From: Clostridiales bacterium
Lineage (GTDB): Bacteria; Bacillota; Clostridia; Oscillospirales; Acutalibacteraceae
Length of the DNA stretch: 6,520 bases
Assembly (NCBI GenBank): GCA_020860025.1
Contig: JAJBVC010000105.1
Location: 1-6,520 of the forward strand
Reading direction: 5' to 3'
Both the position numbers and the translations under genes were made by a program. The notes under the pieces were generated by a model. It worked only from the letters and a program-made list of their open reading frames with translations, made no database searches and had not been told where the DNA came from. Numbering within the stretch: position 1 is the first letter of the stretch; each line of letters starts with the position of its first letter. Positions 5,177-6,520 of the stretch are shown here, in pieces.

Positions 5177-5300
5177 TGTAATCCTCCTTCATAGGCATTC
5201 GCCTATGTAAAAGTGTCAACCGATAAAGCCGGTGGTATTGCCTTTCCGTAAGAGAAATATTTAATATGGCCTTATCGGTTGATTTAATATATGAAAGCAA
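5139..5300 (-). CDS. Candidate 53-residue protein overlapping mazF
   Basis: An ORF starting at TTG (5298-5300) has GAGG at 5311-5314, 10 bases upstream, and runs across the 15-base inverted repeat into mazF, ending 38 bases past the mazF start. The predicted product has a helical middle (ISLTERQYHRLYRLTLLHRR) and is strongly basic. Position immediately before a toxin, with overlap, is where an antitoxin would be. Nothing in it matches MazE, ribbon-helix-helix or AbrB patterns that I know. Its frame also coincides with the RNA-like inverted repeat, so the openness could be secondary to a structured leader. I do not recognise it. Confidence 0.3.
   Translation of the reverse strand: MLSYIKSTDKAILNISLTERQYHRLYRLTLLHRRMPMKEDYNERNLQRRYVLR
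5190..5207 (-). promoter_or_regulatory. Hairpin touching the mazF ribosome binding site
   Basis: CATAGGC (5190-5196), ATTC, GCCTATG (5201-5207) form a 7-bp stem and 4-base loop that ends exactly where AAGGAGG begins. Such a hairpin may affect ribosome access or protect the message, or as DNA may be an operator. No U-tract follows it on the minus strand, so it is not a terminator. Confidence 0.45.
5216..5282 (-). promoter_or_regulatory. Long-stem structured leader upstream of mazF
   Basis: TCAACCGATAAAGCC (5216-5230) and GGCCTTATCGGTTGA (5268-5282) pair over 15 positions. In the minus-strand RNA the single difference becomes a G-U pair, so the helix is unbroken; in plus-strand RNA it would be an A-C mismatch. 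That asymmetry argues for function as RNA transcribed towards mazF. The loop is 37 bases. No known riboswitch class was recognised. The element could be a leader controlling mazF or part of a longer noncoding RNA. Confidence 0.45.
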
Positions 5301-5513
5301 TTTAATTCGTCCTCAACACCCCAAATTGCATATAAAAGGATTCATCAAACGACTGATTGCTAGTCAGTTCCACAGGAATTTTACCTCTCCACATTTGTCT
5401 GAAGCTGCTCTCATTAGTTGCGACGGTTTTATCACGCTCGACTTGTGACTGAGCAGGAGTATCATTGTCCCTGTTGCATATCTTCGCTTATTGGTTGCAA
5501 TCCGATTTTGAAA
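5301..5513 (-). other. Region without a firm gene, partly open, RNA-like
   Basis: Base composition here and up to about 5580 is visibly richer in G+C than in neighbouring genes. One minus-strand frame is open from 5598 to a TAA at 5488-5490 and again from 5487 to a TAA at 5302-5304. The second stretch (61 codons, including SQVERDKTVATNESSFRQ and MWRGKIPVELTSNQ) has no start codon before its internal ATG. CCTGTTGCA at 5470-5478 pairs with TGCAACAGG at 5571-5579, and GTTGCAA at 5494-5500 could compete for the same partner. It may be a frameshifted gene, a structured RNA, or both. I do not recognise it. Confidence 0.3.
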
Positions 5514-5669
5514 TCAACTGTTTAATCGCTCGTCGAAAATGAGTCTTGGCGCAGTCAAATCTGGGCTTCTTGCAACAGGAATGTATTTGATGAATGACTT
5601 ATTCAGTTGTATGAAAGGAAGTCCTTTCATAAACTTTAACTTGTTGGGGGCGTTTTGTTGGGGTATCAT
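5514..5669 (-). CDS. Candidate 51-residue protein coupled to the sigma-like gene
   Basis: The ATG at 5667-5669 overlaps the stop of the sigma-like gene as ATGA, and the frame runs 51 codons. The product is proline- and lysine-containing (MIPQQNAPNKLKF, then MKGLPFIQLNKSF and IPVARSPDLTAPRL) with no membrane segment or known motif. There is no Shine-Dalgarno site, so translation would depend on reinitiation after the upstream gene. A 10-bp inverted repeat lies within it (5610-5631). Shifting frame near codon 41 would join it to the open stretches downstream, so it may be the start of a broken or frameshifted longer gene. I do not recognise it and a noncoding RNA is an alternative. Confidence 0.35.
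   Translation of the reverse strand: MIPQQNAPNKLKFMKGLPFIQLNKSFIKYIPVARSPDLTAPRLIFDERLNS
5610..5631. repeat. Near-perfect palindrome with 10-bp arms
   Basis: TATGAAAGGA (5610-5619) and TCCTTTCATA (5622-5631) flank the two bases AG. As RNA it gives a 9-bp stem with a tetraloop; as DNA it is a possible dimer binding site. It lies inside the 51-residue candidate ORF and begins about 35 bases past the sigma-like stop. Confidence 0.45.
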
Positions 5670-6154
5670 TCAAAATTTTTCAAAAACTTTTTTCGTGCCG
5701 TTTGAACAGACTCGTAAATTGTTTTAACATTTCTGCTTTCTTGTGCTGCTATTTGTCTGTATGTAAGATGTTCGGAATAGTGCATTAAAAATCTTTTTCT
5801 CGGCAATGGTGATAATGTCGATAATGCAAATTCAATTTTCCCTTTCAATTCTGAATTATTTAGAATTTCGCTGACAGTATCAGCTTCATATCTCATTAAG
5901 GCATCCGTTTCCACTCTCTTTGATTGCCTGATTTCCCGCATATTATGTTTAGCTTCATTTCGGTTATATAACTTGTTTATTTCTAAATACTGCTGCCATT
6001 CATAACTGTTAAAAACATCGGTAAAGCGGGCTTTTAGTTCGGGTAATACCGTATACAATTTGTCTTTGTCTAAATCACTGACGCAAACTAAAATCGAATT
6101 TTCTTTCATTTCGTATTCTTTTGAAATATCATAAATCTCACAAATCTTTTTCAT
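5666..6154 (-). CDS. Sigma-70 region-4-like transcription regulator
   Basis: This 162-residue protein ends in a sigma-70 region-4-type helix-turn-helix (about residues 106-160): I107-E-F-A-L-S-T-L-S-P-L-P-R-K-R-F-L, then L130-T-Y-R-Q-I-A-A-Q and K144-T-I-Y-E-S-V-Q-T-A-R-K-K-F. This is the -35-recognition fold, with I135-A-A as the turn. Residues 1-60 do not show the region-2 -10-recognition motif of ECF sigma factors. Small sigma-like proteins of this layout occur in phages and Tn916-type elements, where they drive or modulate element transcription. GGAGG at 6162-6166 lies 7 bases before the ATG. It heads the leftward gene series, so it may activate the xis/int operon. Whether it is a true sigma factor or an accessory DNA-binding protein is open. 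Confidence 0.8.
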   Translation of the reverse strand: MKKICEIYDISKEYEMKENSILVCVSDLDKDKLYTVLPELKARFTDVFNSYEWQQYLEINKLYNRNEAKHNMREIRQSKRVETDALMRYEADTVSEILNNSELKGKIEFALSTLSPLPRKRFLMHYSEHLTYRQIAAQESRNVKTIYESVQTARKKFLKNFE

Positions 6155-6376
6155 ATTTAAACCTCCGAATTTTGATTGTCTTGTTTTTCAAAATTCAGAG
6201 ATTACGGATATTTCGCTATGTACGATTGCCATCGTTTTTTATACATATTTCTAAAACAGAAATAAAAAAGTGCAAAAAAACATTGATGATTACCCGCTTT
6301 AATTGGATATATACCAAAGTTTTATTTGCACCGTTTGATAACAAATCTATATTAAATTATAAAATCTTTTATTAAA
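6155..6376. other. Intergenic leader of the sigma-like gene
   Basis: Very AT-rich DNA with no ORF worth calling. The paired sequences GTGCAAA (near 6270) and TTTGCAC (near 6325) and a 6-bp ATTTCT/AGAAAT hairpin are present, the former followed on the minus strand by a T-run. A promoter for the sigma-like gene is expected here, but I see no convincing -35/-10 pair. Confidence 0.3.
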
Positions 6377-6520
6377 TTACAAATCTATATCTATACTGTC
6401 AACTTTTACATCTCCGGTTGAATCATAGATTATATATATACAATCAGTTCCTTTTTTCATCATAGTACAATTAACATCTTTACAAAGTAATTCCTGATTT
6501 TTGCCTGTAAAATCCGACTG
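6377..6520 (-). CDS. 3' end of an unidentified protein (cut by the window edge)
   Basis: A frame open to the window edge ends at TAA (6377-6379) after 47 residues. It reads QELLCKDVNCTMMKKGTDC followed by IYIIYDSTGDVKVDSIDIDL, ending in alternating hydrophobic and acidic residues like beta strands. Two cysteines (residues 13 and 18) and a third at 27 are present. I do not recognise the family. The start is outside the window. It lies in the same direction as the sigma-like gene, about 220 bases upstream. Confidence 0.55.
   Translation of the reverse strand, partial: QSDFTGKNQELLCKDVNCTMMKKGTDCIYIIYDSTGDVKVDSIDIDL

Noticed and set aside
5205..5209. UACAU in the mazF leader, the cleavage motif known for Bacillus subtilis MazF, suggesting autoregulation
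   Set aside because: The motif occurs many times on the minus strand of this AT-rich window, so a single copy means little.
5266..5727. Plus-strand frames at 5266-5448 and 5539-5727
   Set aside because: No ribosome binding sites, opposite to all neighbours, and the second extends into the sigma-like gene; more likely shadows of the structured block.

Overview
The window is AT-rich DNA of the kind seen in low-GC Firmicutes, most likely a gut-type member of the Clostridia. This rests on base composition, strong AGGAGG-type ribosome binding sites, and the similarity of the recombination genes to those of Tn916. All genes I can support are on the minus strand, so transcription runs from right to left. 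No tRNA, rRNA, CRISPR array or insertion sequence was recognised.

Right part (about 2290 to 6520): one end of an integrative element of the Tn916 type. In transcription order it holds the 3' end of an unidentified gene (6377-6520), a sigma-70 region-4-like regulator (5666-6154), an unusual stretch of about 460 bases with small candidate ORFs and RNA-like inverted repeats (5210-5665), a MazF/PemK endoribonuclease toxin (4823-5176), three Tn916-Xis-like winged-helix proteins (4460-4678, 3986-4414, 3710-3973), and a tyrosine integrase with all catalytic residues (2427-3695). This is a compact excision and integration control module. The integrase lies at the element's outer edge, and the sigma-like protein and the three small DNA-binding proteins probably set recombination direction and timing.

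Junction (about 2034 to 2426): no full gene, but dense structure. There is an outward-facing sigma-A-type promoter, a 7-5-7 inverted repeat that could be the recombination core, two tandem 12-base repeats that could be integrase arm sites, and an open reading stretch that begins just past the inverted repeat. It ends about 55 bases before a 10-bp hairpin terminator, and may be the 3' stump of the gene into which the element inserted.

Left part (1 to about 2034): flanking accessory DNA. A P-loop kinase of the AAA_33 type (1411-1920) overlaps a HAD-family hydrolase (779-1414) by ATGA. The HAD gene then runs into a 191-codon remnant of a DUF262/DUF1524 (GmrSD-like) protein (240-815), which keeps only the C-terminal part. 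Bases 1-239 hold nothing I can support.

The points most worth following are the structured leader and small ORFs before the MazF toxin, which has no recognisable antitoxin; the triple Xis cluster; the outward promoter at the putative attachment end; and the kinase-HAD pair with degenerate HAD motifs.
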